Part shown: piece by piece, positions 53,220 to 61,704 of the stretch
Layout: each line of letters opens with the position of its first letter
Position numbering within the stretch: position 1 is the stretch's first letter
Source: Arthrobacter hankyongi
Lineage (GTDB): Bacteria > Actinomycetota > Actinomycetes > Actinomycetales > Micrococcaceae
Length of the DNA: 64,000 nt
Assembly: GCF_022012395.1 (NCBI RefSeq)
Contig: NZ_JAKLTQ010000001.1
Coordinates: forward strand, 124,001-188,000
Direction: 5' to 3'
Notes under the pieces: generated by a model
Told to the model about the DNA's origin: nothing
Seen by the model: the letters and a program-made list of their open reading frames with translations, nothing else
The model's database searches: none
Program-made: the position numbers and the translations under genes

Positions 53220-54266
53220 TCAGATCTGGCTCCAGTCAAGCACTACCTTGCCGCCGAGGCCACCGCGGGCAATCTCGAACCCACGCGCCCATTCCGCTGC
53301 CGGAAGCACGTCGGTAACCACGCTGGAGACCGCCGCATGCAGCCGGGGGCTGGAGGAGAGCATGGCGCTCATCGCGTACCAGGTCTCGAACATCTCCCGG
53401 CCGTAGATGCCCTTGAGCGTGAGCATGTGGGTCACCACCTTGGACCAGTCGACGGTGATCGGCTCCGAGGGCAGGCCCAGCAGCGCGATGCGCCCGCCGT
53501 GGGTCATGTTGTCGATCATTTCACGCAGGGCGGTGGCGCGGCCGGACATTTCCAGTCCGATGTCGAAGCCCTCGGCCATTCGCAGCTCGCGCTGGGCCTG
53601 GGCCAGCCGGCTCCGGCTGACATCCACGGCCAGGTCGGCACCCATCTTGACCGCCAGCTGCAGCCGGGCCGGGGATACGTCGGTGATGGCGATCTTGCGC
53701 GCCCCGGCATGGCGGGCCACGGCAACGGCCATCAGGCCGATGGGACCGGCGCCGGTGATCAGCACGTCCTCGCCGACCATCGGAAAGCTCAGGGCGGTGT
53801 GGACAGCGTTGCCGAAGGGATCGAAGATGGCGCCAAGTTCGGGGGTGATGCCCGGATCATGATGGACCCAGACGTTGGTCTCGGGCAGCACCACGTACTC
53901 GGCGAAGGCACCATCCCGCTGGACCCCGACGCTGACGGTGCGGATGCACATCTGGCGGCGCCCGGCACGGCAGTTGCGGCAGGTGCCGCAGACAATATGC
54001 CCCTCGCCGGAGACCCGGTCCCCGGGCCGGACATCACGGACGTCTGCCCCCACCCGGACCACTTCACCGTAGAACTCGTGGCCCGGAACCAGCGGGGGCA
54101 CAATGGCGCCCTGTGCCCAGGCATCCCAGGCCTGGATGTGCAGATCAGTCCCGCAGATGCCGGTGGTGTGCACCCTGATCAGCACGTCCGCATGCCCTGG
54201 TTCCGGCTCCGGACGGTCCACCAACTCGAAACCGGGGTGCGGCCCGGATTTCATCAGCGCCTTCAC
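53220..54266 (-). CDS. tdh: L-threonine 3-dehydrogenase
   Basis: Zinc-dependent medium-chain dehydrogenase of 348 residues that oxidises threonine to 2-amino-3-oxobutyrate. Catalytic zinc ligands are in [15 protein letters not shown] and PGHEFYGEV. The structural zinc cluster is [15 protein letters not shown]. The NAD-binding glycine motif is [20 protein letters not shown]. The start is GTG at 54266 after GGAAGGACC. With kbl it forms the threonine-to-glycine route. It is divergent from the GAF regulator gene. Confidence 0.94.
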   Translation of the reverse strand: MKALMKSGPHPGFELVDRPEPEPGHADVLIRVHTTGICGTDLHIQAWDAWAQGAIVPPLVPGHEFYGEVVRVGADVRDVRPGDRVSGEGHIVCGTCRNCRAGRRQMCIRTVSVGVQRDGAFAEYVVLPETNVWVHHDPGITPELGAIFDPFGNAVHTALSFPMVGEDVLITGAGPIGLMAVAVARHAGARKIAITDVSPARLQLAVKMGADLAVDVSRSRLAQAQRELRMAEGFDIGLEMSGRATALREMIDNMTHGGRIALLGLPSEPITVDWSKVVTHMLTLKGIYGREMFETWYAMSAMLSSSPRLHAAVSSVVTDVLPAAEWARGFEIARGGLGGKVVLDWSQI

Positions 54267-54443
54267 ACGGTCCTTCCTTTGCTCTTGTTCCCACCGGCCG
54301 CAGCGGCAATGTGGCCTGCATCACGTCCCACTCTACGGTCTTGCGCGCCGGCGGGTAGAGTGTGATCTACGCCACCGGACCGAAGGCGGCCGGTAGCGTG
54401 CGCCCAATGGAAGTACGAAGGAATCTGTGCGAGCGGAGCAAAG

Positions 54444-55760
54444 GTGCATCCCAGGATCGAGCCGTCCGAACTCCAGAGCCACCGGGCCCAGGCGGCCCAC
54501 GACCAGCTGGACCGGTGCAGCCTGAGCGGCCCGGCCGTCCCGGGCGGGCTGCGCACGGTGGTCCGCGAATCCTGGCGCAGGTCCCTGCGGGCACTGGGCT
54601 CCCCCGGCCCGGCCGCCGCGCCGCTGGCCCTGGACGGTGGCGAACTCGAGGAGTACCGGCGGCACCATCAGCTGGCGGCCGTGATGCCGGTGATCGGCCG
54701 GCTGCTGGTCCAGCCGGCCCAGGATACCGGGCTGCTGGTGGCCGTCGGCGACGAACACGGACGGCTGCTGTGGGTGGACGGCGACCGGGCCCAGCGCCGG
54801 CGGGCCGAGTCCATGGCCTTCCTGCCCGGCGCGGATTGGTCCGAGGCCGCCGTCGGGACCAGTGCACCGGGCACCGCCCTGGCGCTCGGCCGCGGTATCC
54901 AGATCAGTGGCGCGGAGCATTTCAATCCCGCGGTGCATCCGTGGAGCTGCACGGCGGTGCCGGTGCACGATCCGGACACCGGCGCGTTGGTTGGTGTGGT
55001 GGACATTACCGGGCGGGAGGCCGCCGTCGCGCCGCACACCTTGCCGCTGGTCCAGGCCGCGGTGGCTGCGGCCGAAGCCCAGCTGCGCATTAACCGGCTC
55101 GAGCGCGCCCTGCCGCGGGGCACGCATCGGAGCGAACCGGCCCGGCCGGCCGGCGTCCTGCTGGAAATCACCGGCAGGGACCAGGGCCGGCTGACTGTTG
55201 CCGGCCGGAGGCTGGAACTGTCGCTGCGCCACACCGAGATCCTGACCCTGCTCGCGCTGCATCCACGCGGGCTGCGGGCCGAGGAACTGGCAGAACTGCT
55301 CTATCCCGAGGACGGCCGGCCGCAGGAGGTTGGCGGCCGGACCATCACGCTGCGGGCCGAAATGGTGCGGCTGCGCCGGTTCCTGGCGGCCGCCTGCCCC
55401 GAACTGGTGCCGCAGTCCCGGCCCTACCGGCTGCCGCAGGAACTGTCCACGGATGCCAGCCGGGTGCTCGCCCAGTTGCGGCGCGGCGCCCACCGGCAGG
55501 CGCTGGAGACCTACCGGGGCGAGCTGCTGCCGCGCTCAACGGCCCCGGGTATTGCCGGGTTCCGCAGCGAGGTCGGCCTGACCCTGCGCGAAGCGGTGCT
55601 CGCGGACGGCGCGCCCGAAACGCTGCTGTGCTACCTGCAGCTGCCTCAGGCCCGGGACGACGCCGAGGCCTGGCGCTGCGCGCTGCGGCTGTTGCCGGCC
55701 CGCTCGCCGCGGCGGGCCGCCGTCGTCGCCCGGCTGCAGGAGCTCGAAGCGGATATCTAA
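54444..55760 (+). CDS. GAF-domain transcriptional regulator of the aldehyde dehydrogenase operon
   Basis: Protein of 438 residues starting at GTG 54444. A GAF-like sensory region runs over about residues 65-215 ([17 protein letters not shown]-like stretch, [40 protein letters not shown]). The C-terminal half is a winged-helix type DNA-binding region: [20 protein letters not shown], then [18 protein letters not shown]. It resembles AcoR-type activators that have lost the sigma-54 AAA domain. Such genes regularly precede ExaC-type aldehyde dehydrogenase and DUF779 in actinobacteria, exactly as here, so activation or repression of that operon is likely. Confidence 0.8.
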   Translation: MHPRIEPSELQSHRAQAAHDQLDRCSLSGPAVPGGLRTVVRESWRRSLRALGSPGPAAAPLALDGGELEEYRRHHQLAAVMPVIGRLLVQPAQDTGLLVAVGDEHGRLLWVDGDRAQRRRAESMAFLPGADWSEAAVGTSAPGTALALGRGIQISGAEHFNPAVHPWSCTAVPVHDPDTGALVGVVDITGREAAVAPHTLPLVQAAVAAAEAQLRINRLERALPRGTHRSEPARPAGVLLEITGRDQGRLTVAGRRLELSLRHTEILTLLALHPRGLRAEELAELLYPEDGRPQEVGGRTITLRAEMVRLRRFLAAACPELVPQSRPYRLPQELSTDASRVLAQLRRGAHRQALETYRGELLPRSTAPGIAGFRSEVGLTLREAVLADGAPETLLCYLQLPQARDDAEAWRCALRLLPARSPRRAAVVARLQELEADI

Positions 55761-55774
55761 AGCCACGAATTCAG

Positions 55775-55795
55775 GGTTGCAACCTGCTTGCAACC
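55775..55795 (+). promoter_or_regulatory. Candidate operator upstream of the aldehyde dehydrogenase gene
   Basis: GGTTGCAACC at 55775-55784 is a perfect 10-bp palindrome. Its right half TTGCAACC is repeated at 55788-55795. It lies about 80 bases before the ATG, immediately after the GAF regulator stop, a reasonable binding site for that regulator. Confidence 0.45.
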
Positions 55796-55816
55796 TGGCT
55801 GCGCCTAGGCTCGGGA

Positions 55817-55840
55817 GCGGCAGGCGAGGGCGCCTGCCGC
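55817..55840 (+). other. Stem-loop in the leader of the aldehyde dehydrogenase gene
   Basis: Perfect 10-bp inverted repeat (55817-55826 with 55831-55840) with a 4-base AGGG loop, 26 bases before the start codon and just ahead of the ribosome binding site. It may be an operator, a terminator of the upstream gene or a leader structure. Confidence 0.5.
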
Positions 55841-55866
55841 CAGACGATTCGCCGAAGGAGATACCA

Positions 55867-57390
55867 ATGACGGTATACGCACAGCCCGGCCGGCCCGGCG
55901 CCAAGGTCGATTTCAAGCCCCGCTACGAGAACTGGATCGGCGGCGAGTGGGTGGCCCCGGTCAAGGGCGGCTACTTCGAGAACATCTCGCCGGTCACCGG
56001 CAAGCCGTTCTGCGAGGTCGCCCGCGGCACGGCGGAGGACATCGAGCTGGCGCTGGACGCCGCGCACAAGGCCGCCCCGGCCTGGGGCCGGACCCCGGTC
56101 GCGGAGCGGGCGGCGGTGCTGAACCGGGTGGCGGAGAGGATCGAGGCGAACCTGGAACTGCTGGCGGTCGCCGAGACTTGGGACAACGGCAAGGCGGTGC
56201 GCGAGACCCTGGCTGCGGACATCCCGCTGGCGGCCGACCACTTCCGCTACTTCGCCTCGGCCATCCGGGCCCAGGAGGGCCGGCTCTCCCAGCTCGACGA
56301 CGACACCACCGCCTACCACTTCCACGAGCCCCTGGGCGTGGTCGGGCAGATCATCCCGTGGAACTTCCCGATCCTGATGGCCGTCTGGAAACTGGCCCCG
56401 GCGCTGGCGGCGGGCAACGCCGTGGTGCTCAAGCCGGCCGAACAGACCCCGGCCTCGATCCTGGTGCTGATGGAGCTGCTGGCCGACATCCTGCCCGCCG
56501 GCGTGCTCAACGTGGTCAACGGGTTCGGCGTCGAGGCCGGCAAGCCGCTGGCCTCCAGCCCGCGGATCCGCAAGATCGCCTTCACCGGCGAGACCACCAC
56601 CGGCCGGCTGATCAGCCAGTACGCCTCCCAGAATCTGATCCCGGTCACCCTGGAACTGGGCGGTAAGAGCCCGAACATCTTCTTCTCCGACGTGGCCGAG
56701 GCCAACGACGCGTTCTACGACAAGGCGCTGGAGGGCTTCGCGCTGTTCGCCTTCAACCAGGGCGAAGTCTGCACCTGCCCGTCGCGGGCGCTGGTCCAGG
56801 ACTCGATCTACGACTCCTTCATGGCCGACGCCCTGGCCCGGACGCAGAAGATCATCCAGGGCAACCCGCTGGACACCGAGACCCAGATCGGCGCCCAGGC
56901 CTCGAACGACCAGCTGGAGAAGATCCTCTCCTACATCGACATCGGCCGGCAGGAAGGCGCCAAGGTGCTCGCCGGCGGCGGACGCAACATCCTGGACGGG
57001 GACCTGGCCGAAGGCTACTACGTGGCGCCCACCGTCTTCGAGGGCAGCAACAGCATGCGCATCTTCCAGGAGGAGATCTTCGGCCCGGTCGTCTCGGTGA
57101 CAGGCTTCGGCGAATACACCGAGGCGATCCAGCTGGCCAACGACACCCTCTACGGGCTCGGCGCCGGCGTCTGGTCCCGCAACGGCAACACCGCCTACCG
57201 GGCCGGCCGGGAAATCCAGGCCGGCCGGGTCTGGGTCAACAACTACCACGCCTACCCGGCCGGGGCGGCCTTCGGCGGCTACAAGTCCTCCGGCATCGGC
57301 CGCGAGAACCACGCCATGATGCTCGAGCACTACCAGCAGACCAAGAACCTTTTGGTCAGCTACAACGAGAACAAGCTCGGGTTCTTCTAA
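55867..57390 (+). CDS. exaC: NAD-dependent aldehyde dehydrogenase (ExaC/AldA type)
   Basis: Protein of 507 residues. The catalytic Cys is in [14 protein letters not shown], the general-base Glu in [14 protein letters not shown], and the NAD-binding stretch in [19 protein letters not shown] with FTGETTTGR. The whole-length pattern matches the ExaC acetaldehyde dehydrogenase branch used in ethanol and other short alcohol oxidation. The ATG at 55867 follows GAAGGAG. It is flanked by its GAF regulator and by a DUF779 protein. Confidence 0.95.
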   Translation: MTVYAQPGRPGAKVDFKPRYENWIGGEWVAPVKGGYFENISPVTGKPFCEVARGTAEDIELALDAAHKAAPAWGRTPVAERAAVLNRVAERIEANLELLAVAETWDNGKAVRETLAADIPLAADHFRYFASAIRAQEGRLSQLDDDTTAYHFHEPLGVVGQIIPWNFPILMAVWKLAPALAAGNAVVLKPAEQTPASILVLMELLADILPAGVLNVVNGFGVEAGKPLASSPRIRKIAFTGETTTGRLISQYASQNLIPVTLELGGKSPNIFFSDVAEANDAFYDKALEGFALFAFNQGEVCTCPSRALVQDSIYDSFMADALARTQKIIQGNPLDTETQIGAQASNDQLEKILSYIDIGRQEGAKVLAGGGRNILDGDLAEGYYVAPTVFEGSNSMRIFQEEIFGPVVSVTGFGEYTEAIQLANDTLYGLGAGVWSRNGNTAYRAGREIQAGRVWVNNYHAYPAGAAFGGYKSSGIGRENHAMMLEHYQQTKNLLVSYNENKLGFF

Positions 57391-57395
57391 GGATT

Positions 57396-57452
57396 GGGGC
57401 GCTCCCATAATGTCGACTTCGTCGCCACGACGGGGCCCTCGCGCCCCACTCC
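57396..57452. repeat. Interspersed repeat, copy overlapping the DUF779 start
   Basis: Starts with GGGGCGCTCCC, then TGTCG, and ends with GGGCCCTCGCGCCCCACTCC. The copy at 60637-60747 starts with the same 11 bases and ends with the same 20 bases except one substitution. The element spans the gap after the aldehyde dehydrogenase gene and the first 14 codons of the annotated DUF779 frame. Confidence 0.6.
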
Positions 57453-57868
57453 GGTCCGGATTCGAAGCCGTGCTCGAGGCGGCGGTGGTGCTGCCCGGGG
57501 AGGACTTTTCCCGGGTGGCGCTCACCGCCCCGGCAGTCGAACTGCTCGACAGCCTCTGGGACCGCCACGGGCCGCTGATGTTCCACCAGTCCGGCGGCTG
57601 CTGCGACGGCTCGTCGCCGATGTGCTACCCGGCCGGGGATTTCCTCACCGCCGAAGCCGACGTGCGCCTGGGCGTGTTCGACCTGCCCGGACGCGGCCCG
57701 CTGGACTTCTGGATGTCCCGCGAGCAGTTCGCCTACTGGCAGCACACCCGGCTGACCGTGGACGTGGTCCCCGGCCGCGGCAGCGGCTTCTCCCTCGAAG
57801 CCCCGGAAGGCAAACGCTTCCTGATCCGCTCGCAGCTGCTCGCTGGTTCAGGCACCGCGCCGTCCTAA
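57410..57868 (+). CDS. DUF779-domain protein
   Basis: Protein of 152 residues. The DUF779 core is HGPLMFHQSGGCCDGSSPMC, then FWMSREQFAYWQHTRLTVDV. Its conserved Cys/His residues suggest metal binding. The family almost always accompanies ExaC-type aldehyde dehydrogenases, but its activity is unknown to me. The ATG at 57410 lacks a ribosome site, and the first 14 or so residues are encoded by an interspersed repeat, so the true start may lie downstream (for example GTG 57470). A hairpin terminator follows. Confidence 0.85.
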   Translation: MSTSSPRRGPRAPLRSGFEAVLEAAVVLPGEDFSRVALTAPAVELLDSLWDRHGPLMFHQSGGCCDGSSPMCYPAGDFLTAEADVRLGVFDLPGRGPLDFWMSREQFAYWQHTRLTVDVVPGRGSGFSLEAPEGKRFLIRSQLLAGSGTAPS

Positions 57869-57886
57869 AGTTGCCTTAAAGGGCCC

Positions 57887-57926
57887 TGTGGGCGGTTTCC
57901 TCCCGACAAGGAGGAAACCGCCCACA
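57887..57926 (+). terminator. Hairpin terminator of the aldehyde dehydrogenase operon
   Basis: Perfect 17-bp inverted repeat (57887-57903 with 57910-57926) around a 6-base loop, 18 bases after the DUF779 stop. There is no U-tract, so termination may depend on the stem alone. The 230 bases that follow, up to 58160, hold no supported gene. Confidence 0.75.
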
Positions 57927-58160
57927 GTAGCTGCCCGGGACTTCTCGGGGATCATCAACCAGATCCGCGACCGCTCCGGGAGCTGAGGCTGCCGGCCCTG
58001 TGCCTTCACGCCCACCATTGAAACCCTGCCCTGGCGTTTCCGCAGGTCAGCGGCTTGCTTGAAGCCTAAAGATGTACTGGGCGGCTCAAACACGGGCGTG
58101 GCGGAACCTGGGCCGTGGCGTAGCGTGTCGCTAGCGGACGGCGCGGGCCCAAGTCGGAGG

Positions 58161-60482
58161 TCACCGGCCGAAGACCGAGCGCTTGCTGCCCAGATCCATC
58201 AAGACGTTCTCGCCGTTGGCGTCCTTGTTGCCGTCGTTGTCCACCATGGCGTAGACCCGGCCGTTGCCGCCGATGGCCAGGCCTTCCAGCTTCTCCTGGA
58301 CCCAGCCGTTGTTCTTCTTCAGCTGCGGCAGCACGTCCACGGCCCGGGACTTGCCGGCGACGGGCAGCTGCTGTCCGGTGGCGGCCAGCAGATCCGGGAT
58401 CTTGACCGTGTAGACGGACTTCAGCTTCGCGTCCGGGCCGTTGAGCTTGTCCCGCTCGATCACGGCCAGGGTGTGCGCATCCACTGCGGTGATCTCGGAC
58501 AGCCCGATCCAGTCGCCCGCCGCGGCGGTGGTCTGCAGCGGGTAGCCGAACCAGCCGAATTCCCCGCTGGCCACGTCCAGCTGCCCGATCCGGGCCGTGT
58601 TGGCCGGATCCCCGGCCAGCGGACGCTGCAGCGCGAAGTACAGGACCTCGTTGGCGCCGGAGCCGTAGCCGGTGACGCCCTCAATCCCCTGCTTGCCCAT
58701 CGCCGCGGCGACCTCGGCGGGCAGCGCGATCTCGCGCACCACGTTGCCCTTGGCATCAACCTGGACCAGTAGGTTGCCGGCGCCGGTGGCGCCCTCGACA
58801 CCCAGCCAGAAACCGCCGTCGGGCCGGGCCCACAGGCCCTCAATGTCGTAGCCGGCCGGCTTGCCGTCCTTGAGCACCGGCAGTTCGGCGGTAATCCGGG
58901 CCGGAGCCGACGCCGTGCTGATGGTCAGGATGCGGCTGGGCGAGTAGGCGGCGTCCGAGGCGGTGTACAGCTTCCGGGCGTCCTTCGGATCGGCGCTCAG
59001 GGCACCAAGGGCGCCCCAGGCGATTGGCTTGCCCTTGACCGTATTCGATTCGATCGACGGGAAGAGCGGGGCCCGCTTGCCCAGCTTGTAGATCTGGACC
59101 GAGGCGCGCACCTGGTCCTCGGCGGAGTCCACCTCGGAGGATACGATCAGCAGGCCCCGCTCCGGCACGGCCAGCAGGCCTTCGGGTCCCTTGGTGGACG
59201 GCACCGCCTGGACCAGCTTCGGCTTCGCCGGATTGGAGACGTTGTAAACCGCCACGAAGTTGGCCCGCTCGGACCCCACGAAGACATACGGGACGCCGTT
59301 GAAGACCGCGCTGGCCAGGCCCTCGGGCTCGCTGCCCTTGTTCTCGGAGCGGTCTTCCGGGTACTGTCCCAGCTTCACGGCCAGATGCTCAAAGCTGTTG
59401 CCCGCATCGAAGACGACCTTGCCGGTCCGGGCATCGAAGATGCTCCAGCCGCGGGTGCCGCCCTTCCAGTCGCCTTCGTTGGCGGTGGCGACGTACTTGT
59501 TGCCGATCCAGCCGACGGCGTCCGGCTCGCGCGGAACGTCCGTGATGGTGCCGGTCAGGTCGATCTTCCCGTCTTCCACCGTGTCGATCCCGCTCACGGT
59601 GGCCTTGCCGGCGCTGAAATAGTTGCGGATCTTCTTGGTCCGCAGGTCCACGATGGCCACGCCGTTGTTCTCCTGCAGCGTGACGGCCACGGTCCTGTCG
59701 TCCGGGCTGATCGAGACATACTCCGGCTCCGGATCGGACGGGGTGTCCAGGCCCTTCAGTCCGCTGAGGCTGATGTGCCTGGCCTTCCAGTTCTTCTGGC
59801 GCAGGTCGACGACGGCGAGATCCCCGGCGGGTGCCTGCGGCAGGTCCCCTTCCTCGCCGCCGGCAGGGGCGAAGTCCTCATCGCGCTGGTTCTCCATTGC
59901 GATCACCACCGTCCGGCCGCCGCTGCTGACGTCGATGGAGTCCGGCTGCCCGCCCAGGTCAATGGTCTTCAGCGGCTTCCACTGGCTGACCGGGGCACGG
60001 TTGTTGATGTTGAAGACCAGCAGCTTGCCGGCCGGAGCGGAGAAGCTCGTGGAGGCATCCACGACGGCGAGCAGGTACTTGCCGGTGGCGTAGACGGACG
60101 TCGGGGACATGCCCTCACCCAGCTTCAGGTAGCCCCTGGCCAGCGGTTTGTTCTCGTTCCGGATGTCCACGAAGCCCAGGCCCCCGCCGGCAGCATCCGT
60201 GTAGATCACGGTCTTGTTGTCCTTGGTCACGGTGGAAATCTCGGCCACCGTTTCCGTGCCGGCGCTGGTGTTGGCGTAGGCCGGCAGCGTCGCGGTCCGG
60301 TTGAAGTAGCGCGTAGGCTGCTGCTTCGCCGGCTTGGACTGCTTCGATACCGTCTGGCTCTTGGACGCCGGCGCGGTGGCCTCGGCGGGACCGGCAAGCA
60401 GGGCGGGCGTGCCGAGGACGACGGCGAGGGCCAGGGCCCCGGCGGTGGCTTTGGACAGGTTGCTGCGGAAGATCGCTGGCAA
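58161..60482 (-). CDS. Secreted esterase-like/phytase-like protein with N-terminal beta-propeller
   Basis: Protein of 773 residues. The TTG at 60482 after TATGGAG gives a signal peptide SKATAGALALAVVLGTPALL with a cleavage site near AEATA. Residues about 60-440 form repeating strands typical of a choice-of-anchor/YVTN-like beta-propeller (VVIAMENQRDEDFAP, YVSISPDDRTVAVTLQENNG). The C-terminal 300 residues match the phytase-like domain: GYDIEGLWARPDGGFWLGVE and EKLEGLAIGGNGRVYAMVDN. It probably acts outside the cell on a phosphate ester; induction by phosphate starvation is plausible but no Pho box was identified. Confidence 0.83.
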   Translation of the reverse strand: MPAIFRSNLSKATAGALALAVVLGTPALLAGPAEATAPASKSQTVSKQSKPAKQQPTRYFNRTATLPAYANTSAGTETVAEISTVTKDNKTVIYTDAAGGGLGFVDIRNENKPLARGYLKLGEGMSPTSVYATGKYLLAVVDASTSFSAPAGKLLVFNINNRAPVSQWKPLKTIDLGGQPDSIDVSSGGRTVVIAMENQRDEDFAPAGGEEGDLPQAPAGDLAVVDLRQKNWKARHISLSGLKGLDTPSDPEPEYVSISPDDRTVAVTLQENNGVAIVDLRTKKIRNYFSAGKATVSGIDTVEDGKIDLTGTITDVPREPDAVGWIGNKYVATANEGDWKGGTRGWSIFDARTGKVVFDAGNSFEHLAVKLGQYPEDRSENKGSEPEGLASAVFNGVPYVFVGSERANFVAVYNVSNPAKPKLVQAVPSTKGPEGLLAVPERGLLIVSSEVDSAEDQVRASVQIYKLGKRAPLFPSIESNTVKGKPIAWGALGALSADPKDARKLYTASDAAYSPSRILTISTASAPARITAELPVLKDGKPAGYDIEGLWARPDGGFWLGVEGATGAGNLLVQVDAKGNVVREIALPAEVAAAMGKQGIEGVTGYGSGANEVLYFALQRPLAGDPANTARIGQLDVASGEFGWFGYPLQTTAAAGDWIGLSEITAVDAHTLAVIERDKLNGPDAKLKSVYTVKIPDLLAATGQQLPVAGKSRAVDVLPQLKKNNGWVQEKLEGLAIGGNGRVYAMVDNDGNKDANGENVLMDLGSKRSVFGR

Positions 60483-60636
60483 GGTGGCTCCATAGGTGTC
60501 GAGTGGTTTGGCTTCCCCAGCCTGCCCGGTCCGGCCACAGCCGCCGTGGCCCGGCGGTGAGCACGGCATGTCCGCCAGATGAATTCCAGGCCGCTGTCCT
60601 TGGTCGGGCGAGGGCCGGCGATGGACAGCCTGCTAT

Positions 60637-60747
60637 GGAGTGGGGCGCTCCCGCAGTGTCGGTTCCGCCCGTTCACGGCCACCCCGCACGCTTCGCGCAC
60701 GGGGACCCCTGGCCGTTCTCTTCGGCAGGGCCCTCGTGCCCCACTCC
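60637..60747. repeat. Interspersed repeat with terminal inverted repeats, copy C
   Basis: 111 bases bounded by the inverted pair GGAGTGGGGC (60637-60646) and GCCCCACTCC (60738-60747). Inside, 60682-60704 is the 23-base hairpin also present at 11388-11410. The element overlaps the last 25 codons of the phosphotransferase gene. Ends shared with 57396-57452 and 50890-50935 define a small family. Confidence 0.65.
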
Positions 60748-61647
60748 TGGGCCGAGGACCTGGTCCAGCGCGAAGGCACCGATCCGCCGCAGTCCCGGGC
60801 TGTCATCGGAATTGGCCAGCAGCGCCGTGGCGATGTTCAGCGCCCAGCCGCGGGCGCGCCGCCAGGTGGCTGCGTCGAGGTCCCGGCGGAAGGCCAGCGC
60901 CTGACGGAAGACCCGGCGGCCGGCGGCATCGAAGACCAGCCACGCGGCGGCCAGGTCCGTGGCCGGATCCCCCGCGGTCAGATCGCCGAAGTCGACGACG
61001 GCGGCCAGCCTGCCGCCGTCGGTGATCAGATTGGCCGGATGGAGGTCCCCGTGCAGCCACAGCGCCGGGCCGTCCCAGGCCCGCACGGCGCACAGCTCTT
61101 CCCACAATTCGAGGGCCTGGGCAGCGCGCGGCAGTTGGGCTGCAGCCGGCGCCTCCAGCCGCTGCCGGACGGCCTGGTCCCGGTCCGCCAGCGGCACCCC
61201 GCGCACCGGATTGGCCGGGGCATCCGGCGGTGCCGGCCGCTGAAGTGCGTCCACGACGGCCGCAAGCCGTCCCGCCCAGTGCCGCCGCTGCGCGGCAACC
61301 TGCACGTCCGCCGTCGTGCCCTCGAACCAGCGGACCACCGACCACGGCCAGGGATAGGACGGCGACGGCGTTCCACACCGCAGCGGGACCGGGACCGCCA
61401 CGTCCAAACCGGACAACCCCGCAGCCAGCCGGGGCAGCCAGACCTGCTCGTGCAGCACCAATTGCGCGGCGGCTGCGCGCCGCGGCAGCCGGACGGCGAG
61501 CCAATCCCCCAGCCGGAAGACGGCGTTGTCCCAGCCGTTGGCCACCAGCCGCAGCGGCAGCGCCGCCAGGTCCGGGAACTGCCCGGCCAGCAGTTCCCGG
61601 ACCTGTCCCTCGGTGAGGTCTGCCTCGGCGGCAGGCAGGTTTGCCAT
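60673..61647 (-). CDS. Aminoglycoside phosphotransferase-fold kinase
   Basis: Protein of 324 residues of the APH/choline kinase fold. The catalytic Brenner motif is ALWLHGDLHPANLI, and the metal-binding DFG-like motif is VVDFGDLTAGDPATDLA. The N-lobe has NGWDNAVFRLGDWLAVRLPR. Many actinobacterial members phosphorylate small hydroxyl compounds and not antibiotics, so resistance is not implied. I used the ATG at 61647; the frame extends to ATG 61671. The last 25 or so residues (ending SPCAKRAGWP) are encoded by an interspersed repeat and are not family sequence. Confidence 0.85.
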   Translation of the reverse strand: MANLPAAEADLTEGQVRELLAGQFPDLAALPLRLVANGWDNAVFRLGDWLAVRLPRRAAAAQLVLHEQVWLPRLAAGLSGLDVAVPVPLRCGTPSPSYPWPWSVVRWFEGTTADVQVAAQRRHWAGRLAAVVDALQRPAPPDAPANPVRGVPLADRDQAVRQRLEAPAAAQLPRAAQALELWEELCAVRAWDGPALWLHGDLHPANLITDGGRLAAVVDFGDLTAGDPATDLAAAWLVFDAAGRRVFRQALAFRRDLDAATWRRARGWALNIATALLANSDDSPGLRRIGAFALDQVLGPGVGHEGPAEENGQGSPCAKRAGWP

Positions 61648-61704
61648 CAGGCCATTAAGCCATGAACCCATCGGCCCGCGATGCCAACCGCGGACGCTAT
61701 TTCG

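Noticed and set aside
60673-61647. An aminoglycoside resistance gene
   Set aside because: Only the general APH fold motifs are present. The sequence is a diverged chromosomal member with no resistance-gene context.
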